A stretch of DNA of 64,000 nt, taken from Paraburkholderia xenovorans LB400. Its GTDB lineage: Bacteria > Pseudomonadota > Gammaproteobacteria > Burkholderiales > Burkholderiaceae. This document shows, in pieces, positions 35,216-43,495 of the stretch. The stretch is from assembly GCF_000013645.1 (NCBI RefSeq), contig NC_007952.1, forward strand, positions 2,542,001 through 2,606,000. Direction: 5' to 3'. How positions within the stretch are numbered: position 1 is the stretch's first letter; each line of letters opens with the position of its first letter. Under the pieces are notes generated by a model, which was not told where the DNA came from, made no database searches, and saw nothing but the letters and a program-made list of their open reading frames with translations. Made by a program: the position numbers and the translations under genes.

Positions 35216-35518
35216 ATGGTTGTACATCGCATTCCAGTCCGCCTTGGACACCGACGGATGACCCGCATCCGACGACCCGCCAGGCGCACCGCCGAAACCC
35301 GACGCGGCATGACGTGCCGCCACCTTGGCTTCGGCAGCCTGAATATCGGCCGGATAGGTCGGATCTTCGCCGCGTGCCGGGCTATAACCCGCCTGCTCCA
35401 GTTCGACCAGTTCGGCGCGCACTTGCGCACGCGTGAGAGGCTGATTCGATTGAGCGAACACGGCAACCGGCGCTGCAAGAGCAGCGGCAACCACAACGGC
35501 TTGAATAAGGGACTTCAT
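35210..35518 (-). CDS. DUF4148 secreted protein, copy 1
   Basis: A 102-residue protein with a Sec signal peptide (MKSLIQAVVVAAALAAPVAVFA) and the DUF4148 core QPLTRAQVRAELVELEQAGYSP followed by DPTYPADIQAAEAKVAAR. The family is abundant in Burkholderia and relatives; function unknown, periplasmic. It is a paralogue of the protein at 36180-36452. Confidence 0.85.
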   Translation of the reverse strand: MKSLIQAVVVAAALAAPVAVFAQSNQPLTRAQVRAELVELEQAGYSPARGEDPTYPADIQAAEAKVAARHAASGFGGAPGGSSDAGHPSVSKADWNAMYNHP

Positions 35519-35727
35519 GATGACTCTACCTCCAGATTTTGCTTTGTCCTGCTACGAACAACCCTGTTCGTAACTCGGTAATGACAGTCTAGAAAGGTAG
35601 GCCCTTGAGAATAAGTACCGCACGTGGGGAGGATTGTTGCCGAATGTGGGTAAACCGCTGACGGGCCACCTGCAACGCAACGACAACGAACGGTGCATTC
35701 GCCGGAGAGCTGGACGCGCATGCCGCG
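35519..35727. other. Short intergenic region upstream of DUF4148 copy 1
   Basis: About 210 bases containing the promoter region of the DUF4148 gene. TGACAGTCT near 35582 is a partial match to the cop-box-like sites further right, but the second half does not fit. No gene seen. Confidence 0.35.
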
Positions 35728-35958
35728 CTATCGACGCGGAAAAACACACAGATGCGTCTTCACATACAAATTCGGATTGCCGCAACGATGGCCCGCGTAA
35801 TCCACCTGCTCGCCCGGCGCGAGGTCCACTAGAGGCGCCGCTGGTGTCGGGCTCGACGTACTGGCAGGCGCCGACGGCTTGCTGCCCGGACCCGCACATC
35901 CGGCGAGACACGCAGCAACGATAGCCGCGAGAGAAGATTTCAGCATGAATGCGCGCAT
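35728..35958 (-). CDS. Small Pro/Ser-rich lipoprotein
   Basis: A 76-residue protein: signal LKSSLAAIVAACLAGC with lipobox LAGC (Cys about 21), a Ser/Pro/Ala spacer, and a compact C-terminal part GEQVDYAGHRCGNPNLYVKTHLCVF with two cysteines that could pair. Start is 35958 or 35946; neither has a clear ribosome site. Divergent from the DUF4148 copy 2 gene; two cop-box-like sites lie between them, so it may also be metal regulated. Function unknown. Confidence 0.65.
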   Translation of the reverse strand: MRAFMLKSSLAAIVAACLAGCAGPGSKPSAPASTSSPTPAAPLVDLAPGEQVDYAGHRCGNPNLYVKTHLCVFPRR

Positions 35959-36033
35959 GTGTCGCCGCCCGGTCGTTCGTGGATGGAGAAGTCATCCTGC
36001 TCCACGAAAGCCGCTGTCAACCTCACGCCGAAA

Positions 36034-36048
36034 TGACAAAAATCTCAT
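36034..36048. promoter_or_regulatory. Cop-box-like site, copy A
   Basis: TGACAAAAATCTCAT, identical over 15 bp to the site upstream of czcC (44882-44896, reverse strand). It resembles the copper/metal response-regulator box TGACAnnnnTGTnAT. Lies in the divergent region between a small lipoprotein gene and DUF4148 copy 2. Confidence 0.7.
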
Positions 36049-36079
36049 GCAGGTTGCCGCTCCCCAAGGCCGTCGGACC

Positions 36080-36094
36080 TGACATTTTTCTCAT
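36080..36094. promoter_or_regulatory. Cop-box-like site, copy B
   Basis: TGACATTTTTCTCAT, same pattern as copy A, starting 46 bases downstream of it and ending 85 bases before the DUF4148 copy 2 start. Probable second binding site for the metal-responsive regulator. Confidence 0.65.
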
Positions 36095-36179
36095 ACTGCG
36101 GTCACGACGGCACACCGCCTGCGAACCATACTGGGCTCATGAATCGCCGACCGGCGGTCATTACGAAGGAGCGCTTAAC

Positions 36180-36452
36180 ATGAATGCTGCCAAACTCATC
36201 TCACTGTCCGTCGTCGCGCTGACGATGATCGCTTCGGCCTCGCAGATTGCGCAGGCGCAAGGCAAGTCCCGCGCGCAGGTGAATCAGGAACTCGTTCAAG
36301 CCCAGCACGACGGCGTGATCCCACACAGCAAGACGCAATACCCGCCCAGTGCCGACCGGATTGCCCGCAACAAGGAACTGCACGCCATTACGTGGCATGC
36401 CGGCGAAACGGCTCCGCCGCTCGATCACCATGACAGCCTCGCGGCCCGCTAA
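36180..36452 (+). CDS. DUF4148 secreted protein, copy 2 (likely metal regulated)
   Basis: A 90-residue protein from ATG 36180 with AAGGAG about 9 bases upstream. Signal peptide MNAAKLISLSVVALTMIASASQIAQA, then GKSRAQVNQELVQAQHDGVIPHSKTQYPP, the DUF4148 pattern. The tail is histidine-containing (HAITWHAG, LDHHD), which could bind metal. Two cop-box-like sites lie upstream, one identical to that of the czc operon, and the gene is convergent with the sensor kinase of that system. A periplasmic role in metal handling is inferred. Confidence 0.85.
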   Translation: MNAAKLISLSVVALTMIASASQIAQAQGKSRAQVNQELVQAQHDGVIPHSKTQYPPSADRIARNKELHAITWHAGETAPPLDHHDSLAAR

Positions 36453-36460
36453 CGGCACGC

Positions 36461-36487
36461 GCCGCCGGGAGCGACACGCCCGGCGGC
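36461..36487. terminator. Bidirectional hairpin between DUF4148 and sensor kinase genes
   Basis: Perfect 9-bp stem GCCGCCGGG (36461-36469) with CCCGGCGGC (36479-36487) and a 9-base loop between convergent genes. No T-run, so termination may be partial or Rho-assisted. Confidence 0.5.
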
Positions 36488-36535
36488 CTATGTGTCTGCG
36501 TCTGGTGCCGGCGAACGGTTGGTGAACGCGGCGCT

Positions 36536-37981
36536 TCAGTCTTTGCGTACGGCGCCGCGGGTCATGGGCGTGCCTGCGCCGTTAGCCGGGCAATCGCGCC
36601 GCGGAAACCGCAGCCAGAAGCGGGTGCACACGTGAGGCCGGCTTTCGCATCCGCAATGCCCGGCGTGAATGTTCATGATCGACTTCACGATGGCGAGGCC
36701 AAGCCCCGTGCCCGATGCCGAGCATTGCCGCGATGGGTCGACGCGATAAAACCGCTCGAATATGCGCTTGAGATGGTGAGCCTCGATTCCCGGCCCCGAA
36801 TCCGACACGGTCAGTGTGGTTGAATTCGGCTCTTCCTTGCAGTCGATCGTGATGGTGCTGCCCTTCGGCGCCTGCACGAGCGCATTCGAAAGCAGATTGC
36901 TGAGCGCGCGCTGAAAGAGAAGCAAGTCGGCCTGCACCGTACCGTGCCCCGTGACCTCGATCCTGACCTGCGCGTCTTCGGCCATCGGCTCGTAATAGCC
37001 GGCAACGCGTTCGGCCTCCGCCGCTGCGTCGAGCGAACGCAAGGACAAGGCCGCGTCGGCCTGCTCCGAGCGCGCGAGGAACAGCATGTCTTCGATCATT
37101 CGCGACAGTCGCTGATATTCGTCCACGCTCGATTCGATCACGTCGCGATAGTCCTCCGCGGTTCGCGGCTGCGACAGCGCGACCTGCGCAGCGGCAAGCA
37201 GATTGGTCAGCGGCGTGCGCATGTCGTGCGCAAGATTGGAGGAGAACTGGCTCAGCCGGGTGAACGATTCGTCGAGCCGCGCGAGCATGCCGTTAAAGGC
37301 GTGCTCCAGTTCCTTCAATTCGCCCGTCGCGTCGAGTTCGGGCAACGGCTGCGCAAGGCGGCTGGTGGACATCGCCTCTGCCTGGGCCGCCAGCCGGCGC
37401 AGCGGGAGCAGGCCCAGCGTGGCAATGCCGTAGGCAAACGCGGCGGCGAGAATCACGCCGAACACTTCGATGATGACCGCCGTATAGGCCTGCGCCCGCA
37501 ACAGCACCCGGTCGTTGGTTCCGTCGTACTGAATGGCGGCTCGCACCGAGCGCCCGCTCGCGTCATCGAGCGGCACGAGCGCGACGAGGTATCGAAGATT
37601 CGAGCCGGCGCGCGTGAGATTCGTCGGCACCCGGCTCGCGGGGGCGGCGAGAATCGGCTCGTAGGACTGGAAGCCGGGCGTACCCAGCAGGCGTTGGCCG
37701 GCTGCATCGTAGACGGCGAGCGCCATGTTCTGATGCCCATGCAGCAGGTCGATCCACGTTTGCGCGTCGCTGACGATATCTTCGGTGTTCCGGCTCCCGG
37801 CCAGATGCGTCTGCAGCGTGGCCAACGTGCCGGACATGAGATCGGTCGAAGCGGACTCGAGGCGGCTTCGCAGCGCCTCATGCAGCGCGAGGCCGCTCAA
37901 CGCGAGGATGGCCGACGTCGACAGAATGATCAGGACGGTCAGCCTCGCCTGCAGCGTTCGTGGGACCGCGTCTTTTATCAA
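36536..37981 (-). CDS. Heavy-metal sensor histidine kinase (CusS/IrlS type)
   Basis: A 481-residue kinase: first helix RLTVLIILSTSAILALSGLALH, a periplasmic sensor of about 130 residues, second helix IIEVFGVILAAAFAYGIATL, HAMP, H-box FSSNLAHDMRTPLTNLL, N-box NLLSNAL, and ATP boxes DSGPGIE and GTGLGLAI. The start is TTG at 37981, overlapping the regulator stop as TTGA, with AGGAG 9 bases upstream; upstream frame to 38188 is antisense-like and rejected. Last gene of the czcCBA-regulator-kinase operon; should sense periplasmic metal ions. Confidence 0.9.
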   Translation of the reverse strand: MIKDAVPRTLQARLTVLIILSTSAILALSGLALHEALRSRLESASTDLMSGTLATLQTHLAGSRNTEDIVSDAQTWIDLLHGHQNMALAVYDAAGQRLLGTPGFQSYEPILAAPASRVPTNLTRAGSNLRYLVALVPLDDASGRSVRAAIQYDGTNDRVLLRAQAYTAVIIEVFGVILAAAFAYGIATLGLLPLRRLAAQAEAMSTSRLAQPLPELDATGELKELEHAFNGMLARLDESFTRLSQFSSNLAHDMRTPLTNLLAAAQVALSQPRTAEDYRDVIESSVDEYQRLSRMIEDMLFLARSEQADAALSLRSLDAAAEAERVAGYYEPMAEDAQVRIEVTGHGTVQADLLLFQRALSNLLSNALVQAPKGSTITIDCKEEPNSTTLTVSDSGPGIEAHHLKRIFERFYRVDPSRQCSASGTGLGLAIVKSIMNIHAGHCGCESRPHVCTRFWLRFPRRDCPANGAGTPMTRGAVRKD

Positions 37982-38658
37982 TTGCCGCCACTCCTGACTT
38001 CCAGCACATATCCCATGCCTCTCACCGTGTGAATGAGCTTGGGTTCGTAGGCGTCGTCGACCTTGGAGCGCAGCCTCCTGATTGCCGAATCCACGACGTT
38101 CGTATCGCTGTTGAAGTTCATGTCCCACACCTGCGACGCAATCGTGGCGCGCGGCAGGATTTCCCCTTCCTTGCGCATGAGCAGCCACAACAGCGTGAAC
38201 TCCTTGGCGGTCAGCAGGATCACGTCGCCCTGGCGGGTCGCTTTGCGCCGCGTCAGATCCAGTTCGAGATCGGCGACTTTCAGCGACATGGTTTCACGCG
38301 GCTTGCCGCGCCTGAGGATCGACCTGACGCGTGCGACCAGTTCGACAAAGTCGAACGGCTTCGCAAGGTAGTCGTCGGCGCCGAGCTCCAGTCCTCTGAC
38401 GCGGTCGCCCACGTCGTCGCGCGCGGTGAGAAACAGCACGGGCGTGGAGCGCGTGCGGCGGAGATTGTGCAGCAGCGTCCAGCCGTCCTGGCCCGGCAGC
38501 ATCACGTCGAGGATCAGCAGATCGTAGTCTTCCGTTTCCGCCTGGTGCTGACCCGTGACGCCGTCTTCGGCCCAATCCACGACGTATCCCGCCTCCGAGA
38601 GGCCTTTGCGAAGATAGGCGCCGGTCTTCGGCTCGTCTTCCACTAACAGAATCCGCAT
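37978..38658 (-). CDS. OmpR-family metal response regulator (CusR/IrlR type)
   Basis: A 226-residue regulator: receiver with E9/D10 (LLVEDEP), phosphoacceptor in LLILDVMLPGQDGW, and K in YLAKPFDF, then a winged-helix DNA-binding domain ending RRLRSKVDDAYEPKLIHTVRGMGYVLE. The ATG at 38658 has AGAGG 8 bases upstream. It lies 11 bp behind czcA and overlaps the kinase start. Expected targets are the three TGACAnnnnTCTCAT sites in this window. Confidence 0.92.
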   Translation of the reverse strand: MRILLVEDEPKTGAYLRKGLSEAGYVVDWAEDGVTGQHQAETEDYDLLILDVMLPGQDGWTLLHNLRRTRSTPVLFLTARDDVGDRVRGLELGADDYLAKPFDFVELVARVRSILRRGKPRETMSLKVADLELDLTRRKATRQGDVILLTAKEFTLLWLLMRKEGEILPRATIASQVWDMNFNSDTNVVDSAIRRLRSKVDDAYEPKLIHTVRGMGYVLEVRSGGN

Positions 38659-38669
38659 GCAAACTACCT

Positions 38670-41600
38670 CTAGAAAAAGCCGGGCCAGCGCAGTATCCGA
38701 CCCGGCGAAGCTTTCGCCAGCCGGCCCGCGGCAACGGCACGCCACGATGAAGCATGAGCGGCCCGATAAAGCACGGGTAAAACCAGCAATGTCAGCGCCG
38801 TGGACGACAGGATCCCGCCAATCACCACCGTGGCCAGCGGGCGCTGCACTTCCGAGCCGGTGCCGGTTGCGAATGCCATTGGCAGAAACCCGAGCGACGC
38901 CACCAGCGCTGTCATCAGCACCGGCCGCAGCCGCGTCACGGCGCCTTCGCGAACGGCCGCGTCCAGCTCCATGCCTTCTTCCCGCAGATTTCTGATGAAG
39001 GAAATCATGACGAGCCCGTTCAGCACCGCGACGCCCGAGAGCGCGATGAAACCGACGGCCGCGGTAATGGAAAGCGGAATGTCCCTCAACCAGAGCGACA
39101 GCACGCCGCCGCTCAATGCAAATGGAATGCCAGTGAATACCAGCAGGCCATCCTTAGCATTATTAAACATGATGAAGAGCAGGACAAACACCATGAAGAG
39201 CGACAGCGGCACCACCAGCTTGAGGCGCTCGCTCGCGCTTTGCAACTGCTCGAACTGTCCGCCCCACGACAACCAGTAACCCGGCGGCACCTGCACGTCC
39301 TGACGTATCCGCTCGCGCGCGTCCGCCACAAAGGAACCGACGTCGCGCCCGCGGACATTCGCGCTCACGACGACGCGCCGCTTGCCGTCTTCCCGGCTGA
39401 TCTGGTTCGGCCCCGGCGCGACCTCGACCGTGGCCAGCTCGGCGAGCGGCACGTACGGCGCCTGAGCGACGGGCATGCCGCCGCTGCCCGCCGCAGCGAG
39501 CGGTGAAGCGAGCGGTGAGGCAAGCGGCAAAGCCAACGGCAACGCAATCGGCAGCCGCTTGATCGCTTCGATATCCGAGCGAAGCTCATCCGGCAGGCGC
39601 ACCACGATATCGAAGCGCCGGTCGCCCTGGAACAGCGTGCCGGCTTTCTGCCCGCCCACCGCGGCCGCGACCGTGTCCTGAAGATCGCCCACCGTCACGC
39701 CGTAGCGCGCCAGTTTGTCGCGGTCCACGTTGATGGTGAGAACCGGCAAGCCGGAGGTTTGCTCCATCTTCACTTCGGCGGCGCCCGGCACCTTCTGCAA
39801 CGCCGCTGCGATTTTCTCGCCCGTGCCGTTGAGCACGGCCATGTCGTCGCCAAAGAGTTTCACCGCCACGTCGCTGCGCACGCCGGAGATCAATTCGTTG
39901 AAGCGGAGTTGAATGGGTTGGGAGAATTCGTACGTATTCCCTGGCAACTCGGCCAGCACCGCTTCCATTTCCTCCACGAGCTTCTCGCGCGGCTTGTTCC
40001 GCTCCGGCCACTGGTCCGTCGGCTTGAGCATGATGTAGCCGTCGGAGAGGTTGGGCGGCATCGGATCCGCCGCGATTTCCGCCGTGCCCGTGCGCGCAAA
40101 CACGCGCTCGATTTCAGGAAAGCGCTGCTTCAACGTTGTCTCGATGGACTTCTGCATGTCCACCGACTGCGAGAGACTCGTGCCCGGAATGCGCAGTGCG
40201 GCGACGGCCAGATCTCCCTCGTTCAGACTCGGCACGAACTCGCTGCCGAGGCGCGCCGCCAGCCCCGTGCTCAACGTGACGATCACCGCCGCGCCGAGAA
40301 ACACGCGTTTCGGGCGCGTCATGAAGGTGGCCAGCAACGGCTCGTAGAGCCGTCTCGCGCAGCCCATCAAGCGGTTTTCCTTTTCCTCGACGCGCTTGCC
40401 GATAAACAGCGCGATGGCAGCCGGAATGAAGGTGACTGTCAACAGCATCGCGGCGGCCAGCGCCATCACGACGGTGATCGCCATCGGGTGAAACATTTTC
40501 GCTTCGACGCCCGTGAGCGCGAAGATCGGCAGGTAGACCACCATGATGATCAGTTGACCGAATATCAGTGCGCGCCTCGCTTCCTGCGACGCGCCGAACA
40601 CCTCGGCGAAACGCTCCTCGCGGCTCAGCGGCCGGCCGGCGAGCGCCTGCGCATGAGCGAGCCGCCTGACGCAATTTTCGACGATCACCACCGCGCCGTC
40701 GACGATGATGCCGAAGTCCAGCGCGCCCAGACTCATGAGGTTGGCGCTCACCTTCGCGTTGACCATGCCGGTAAACGTCATCAGCATGGACAGCGGAATG
40801 ACGAGCGCCGTGATCAGCGCCGCACGCATGTTGCCGAGAAAAAGAAAGAGCACCGCGACCACCAGCACCGCGCCTTCGAGCAGATTCTTCTTCACCGTCT
40901 GCACGGCTTTTTCAACCAGAACCGTGCGGTCGTACACGGGAACCGCGCGCACGCCGGGAGGCAGTGTGCGATTCACCTCGTCCATCCTGACGGAGACAGC
41001 CTTGGCCACCGTGCGGCTGTTTTCTCCCATCAGCATGAACACGGTGCCGAGCACCACCTCCTCGCCGTTCGAGGTCGCGGCGCCCGTGCGCAGTTCACGG
41101 CCGATATCCACCTGCCCAATATCCTTGATGCGCACCGGCACGCCGCTCACGTTGGTCAGCACGATATTGGAGATATCGTCGGCCGAGCGAGCCTGGCCGG
41201 GCACCCGCACGAGATACTGTTCGCCGCGTTTTTCGATGTAGCCGGCGCCGACATTGTCGTTGTTGCGCTCGAGCGCGCGCACCACGTCCGCCAGCGTCAA
41301 GCCGTGGGACATGAGCTTGGCGGGATTCGGCGCGACCCGGAACTCCTTCACGAAACCGCCGATGGAATTCACCTCGGTCACCCCCGGCACGTTGCGAAGC
41401 TGAGGCTTGACGACCCAGTCCTGAAGTTCGCGCAGATCCACCGGCGTGTAGCGGGTTCCGTCCGGCTTGACGGCTGACGCGTCGGCTTCGACCGTCCACA
41501 GGTAAATCTCGCCAAGACCCGTGGAAGTCGGGCCCATTGCCGGCGTGGCGCCGGGCGGCAGCCTGTCTTTGGCTTCCTGAATCCTTTCGTTGACGAGCTG

Positions 41601-41921
41601 GCGTGCGAAGTAGATGTCGGTGCCGTCCTTGAAGATCACCGTGACCTGGGACAAGCCGTAGCGCGAGATGGAACGCGTCTGCGCCAGATCGGGAAGGCCG
41701 GCCATCGCCGTTTCCACCGGGTATGTGATGCGTTGCTCGGCTTCGAGCGGCGAATAGCCCGGCGCGGACGTATTGATCTGAACCTGGACATTGGTGATGT
41801 CGGGCACGGCGTCGATGGGCAGCTTCTGATAGCTGGTCACGCCCACGGCCGCAACCGCGGCAATCGCCAGCATGACTAGCCAGCGGTGCGCGATGGCGAA
41901 GCGTATCAGAGTCTCGAACAT
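38670..41921 (-). CDS. czcA: CzcA-type heavy-metal RND pump
   Basis: A 1083-residue inner membrane RND transporter. The proton-relay residues of CzcA are conserved at the same numbers, D402, D408 and E415 in LDFGIIVDGAVVIVEN, which points to divalent cations (Co/Zn/Cd/Ni class) rather than the monovalent CusA group. N-terminus MFETLIRFAIAHRWLV starts at ATG 41921 with AAGGACC upstream. An unusual low-complexity insert (repeats of PLAS/PLAL) occupies residues about 789-809 in the second periplasmic loop. With CzcB and CzcC it forms an envelope-spanning pump. Confidence 0.93.
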   Translation of the reverse strand: MFETLIRFAIAHRWLVMLAIAAVAAVGVTSYQKLPIDAVPDITNVQVQINTSAPGYSPLEAEQRITYPVETAMAGLPDLAQTRSISRYGLSQVTVIFKDGTDIYFARQLVNERIQEAKDRLPPGATPAMGPTSTGLGEIYLWTVEADASAVKPDGTRYTPVDLRELQDWVVKPQLRNVPGVTEVNSIGGFVKEFRVAPNPAKLMSHGLTLADVVRALERNNDNVGAGYIEKRGEQYLVRVPGQARSADDISNIVLTNVSGVPVRIKDIGQVDIGRELRTGAATSNGEEVVLGTVFMLMGENSRTVAKAVSVRMDEVNRTLPPGVRAVPVYDRTVLVEKAVQTVKKNLLEGAVLVVAVLFLFLGNMRAALITALVIPLSMLMTFTGMVNAKVSANLMSLGALDFGIIVDGAVVIVENCVRRLAHAQALAGRPLSREERFAEVFGASQEARRALIFGQLIIMVVYLPIFALTGVEAKMFHPMAITVVMALAAAMLLTVTFIPAAIALFIGKRVEEKENRLMGCARRLYEPLLATFMTRPKRVFLGAAVIVTLSTGLAARLGSEFVPSLNEGDLAVAALRIPGTSLSQSVDMQKSIETTLKQRFPEIERVFARTGTAEIAADPMPPNLSDGYIMLKPTDQWPERNKPREKLVEEMEAVLAELPGNTYEFSQPIQLRFNELISGVRSDVAVKLFGDDMAVLNGTGEKIAAALQKVPGAAEVKMEQTSGLPVLTINVDRDKLARYGVTVGDLQDTVAAAVGGQKAGTLFQGDRRFDIVVRLPDELRSDIEAIKRLPIALPLALPLASPLASPLAAAGSGGMPVAQAPYVPLAELATVEVAPGPNQISREDGKRRVVVSANVRGRDVGSFVADARERIRQDVQVPPGYWLSWGGQFEQLQSASERLKLVVPLSLFMVFVLLFIMFNNAKDGLLVFTGIPFALSGGVLSLWLRDIPLSITAAVGFIALSGVAVLNGLVMISFIRNLREEGMELDAAVREGAVTRLRPVLMTALVASLGFLPMAFATGTGSEVQRPLATVVIGGILSSTALTLLVLPVLYRAAHASSWRAVAAGRLAKASPGRILRWPGFF
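39495..39554. repeat. In-frame 12-bp tandem repeats inside czcA
   Basis: Five imperfect 12-bp units (first two AGCGAGCGGTGA exactly) that keep the reading frame and encode repeated Pro-Leu-Ala-Ser-type tetrapeptides in the pump's periplasmic domain. Confidence 0.8.
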
Positions 41922-42009
41922 GGAAATGGTCCTTGGAAACCGGCTAAATCGAAACCGGGGAATGCAGCCTGCCTGCGGCACGTGCCATGCGCTTCATGGC
42001 GCCGAACGG

Positions 42010-43485
42010 CTACTCTTCCTCGACACTGCCCTTTCCGAGCTCGGCCTTGAGGACGAAACTGTTCGAGGCGGCATACTGTTGCCCCGGCCGGAGTCCTGTC
42101 ACGACTTCGACGACCTTGTCGTCACGGCGCCCGGTCTGCACGGCCTGCGCGACGAAACCGCTGCGCGAGCGCACGAAGACGGCGGGCGAACCGTCGATGT
42201 CCTGCAGCGCGTCGGCCGCCACGGCAAGCGGCACGCTCTGTCTGCCGGCGTCTACCGACACATTGACGAACATGCCCGGCCGCCACGCTCCGTCGGGATT
42301 GGGCAATACCACCCGCGCCGGCGCAGTGCGGGTCTGCTCGCCGAGCAGCGCGCCGACATAGGCAATCGGGCCGCTGGACTTCGACTCGAACGCGGTGGCG
42401 CTGACGGTGGCGGCGCGGCCGACCCGCACGTCGTTCAGGCGCTGGGCCGGCACCGCCATCTCGGCCCATACGGAGGAGAGATCGGAGAGCACGAAGAGCC
42501 GGGCATCGGCCGCGACAGCCTCACCGGGCGTCGCATGTTTCTCGACCACGGTGCCGGCGAACGGCGCGCGCAATTCATAACGGTTCAATGCGCCGGCCGC
42601 CGCCGGCGCATTCAGCGCGGCGAGCTTGGCGCGGGCGTTCTGCGTGGCGATTTCGGCTTCGCGCAATTGAACCTGCGCCTGCAGATAGTCCTGCTCGGCG
42701 GAGATGCGTTCCTGCCACAACGTCTTCTCGCGCGCATACGAAGTTCTCGCCGCGGCGAGCCGGCGCTCCGCGCTCAGCAGTTCGCTCCTGCGATCGGCGA
42801 GATCGGTGCTGGCAATGACCGCCAGCACCTGCCCCTGCTCCACGTTCTCGCCGGCCGATACGCCGACCCGCTCCACGATGCCCGCCACCCGCGGCACGAC
42901 GTGAGCCGTGCGATCCTCGTTGAACCTGATTTCGCCGGGAAGCTGGAAGGCGGTGAGAACCTGGGCAGGACCGGCCTCGCCCAGGCGAATCCGCGCCGCC
43001 TCGATTTGCGCCGCACTGAGCGCGATCGCACCATCGGCCCGCGAAAAAACGAATGACACGGATTGCTCGCGCCACCTGAGTTGAATGGCCGCATCGAATA
43101 CGTGAGGCATGCCGACCGGTTCGGCGGACGTCCACTTCTGGCCTGCGCGCACGAACCGGAGCGGTAGCGTCGAACCGTCGTAGCGAGTCATGGAACCCGA
43201 CACGGCCACGTCTTTATCCGCGGGCTTGCCCTCGACAAGCGGATGGACGACGAGGCGTGCGTCCCCCGGCTTTCCGGACAGAACGATTTCGACGGACAGG
43301 GCACCTTCCGTGAGAACGGTGCCACCATGCCGGCCAGGCGAAGTCTGAGCACTCGCCGGTGTGTCGGCGGCACCCGCAGCGCCTGCGCCATTCGACGGCT
43401 CGCGCGTGAGCGCAAATGCGGCGAGCGCGATGCTCACGCTACCGAGGGTCGCCACGGCGGCGATGATGAGTTTTCTGCGCGGCAT
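42010..43485 (-). CDS. czcB: CzcB-type metal efflux membrane fusion protein
   Basis: A 491-residue periplasmic adaptor. N-terminal signal/anchor RKLIIAAVATLGSVSIALAAFAL, a metal-efflux-specific extra N-terminal domain (GRHGGTVLTEGALSVEIVLSGKPGDARLVV), then LPGEIRFNEDRTAHVVPRVAGIVERV, the coiled coil, and the closing ELRAPFAGTVVEKHATPGEAV lobe. ATG 43485 has AAGGA 7 bases upstream. Lies 10 bp behind czcC; about 90 bp separate it from czcA. Confidence 0.92.
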   Translation of the reverse strand: MPRRKLIIAAVATLGSVSIALAAFALTREPSNGAGAAGAADTPASAQTSPGRHGGTVLTEGALSVEIVLSGKPGDARLVVHPLVEGKPADKDVAVSGSMTRYDGSTLPLRFVRAGQKWTSAEPVGMPHVFDAAIQLRWREQSVSFVFSRADGAIALSAAQIEAARIRLGEAGPAQVLTAFQLPGEIRFNEDRTAHVVPRVAGIVERVGVSAGENVEQGQVLAVIASTDLADRRSELLSAERRLAAARTSYAREKTLWQERISAEQDYLQAQVQLREAEIATQNARAKLAALNAPAAAGALNRYELRAPFAGTVVEKHATPGEAVAADARLFVLSDLSSVWAEMAVPAQRLNDVRVGRAATVSATAFESKSSGPIAYVGALLGEQTRTAPARVVLPNPDGAWRPGMFVNVSVDAGRQSVPLAVAADALQDIDGSPAVFVRSRSGFVAQAVQTGRRDDKVVEVVTGLRPGQQYAASNSFVLKAELGKGSVEEE

Positions 43486-43495
43486 GACGGATCCT

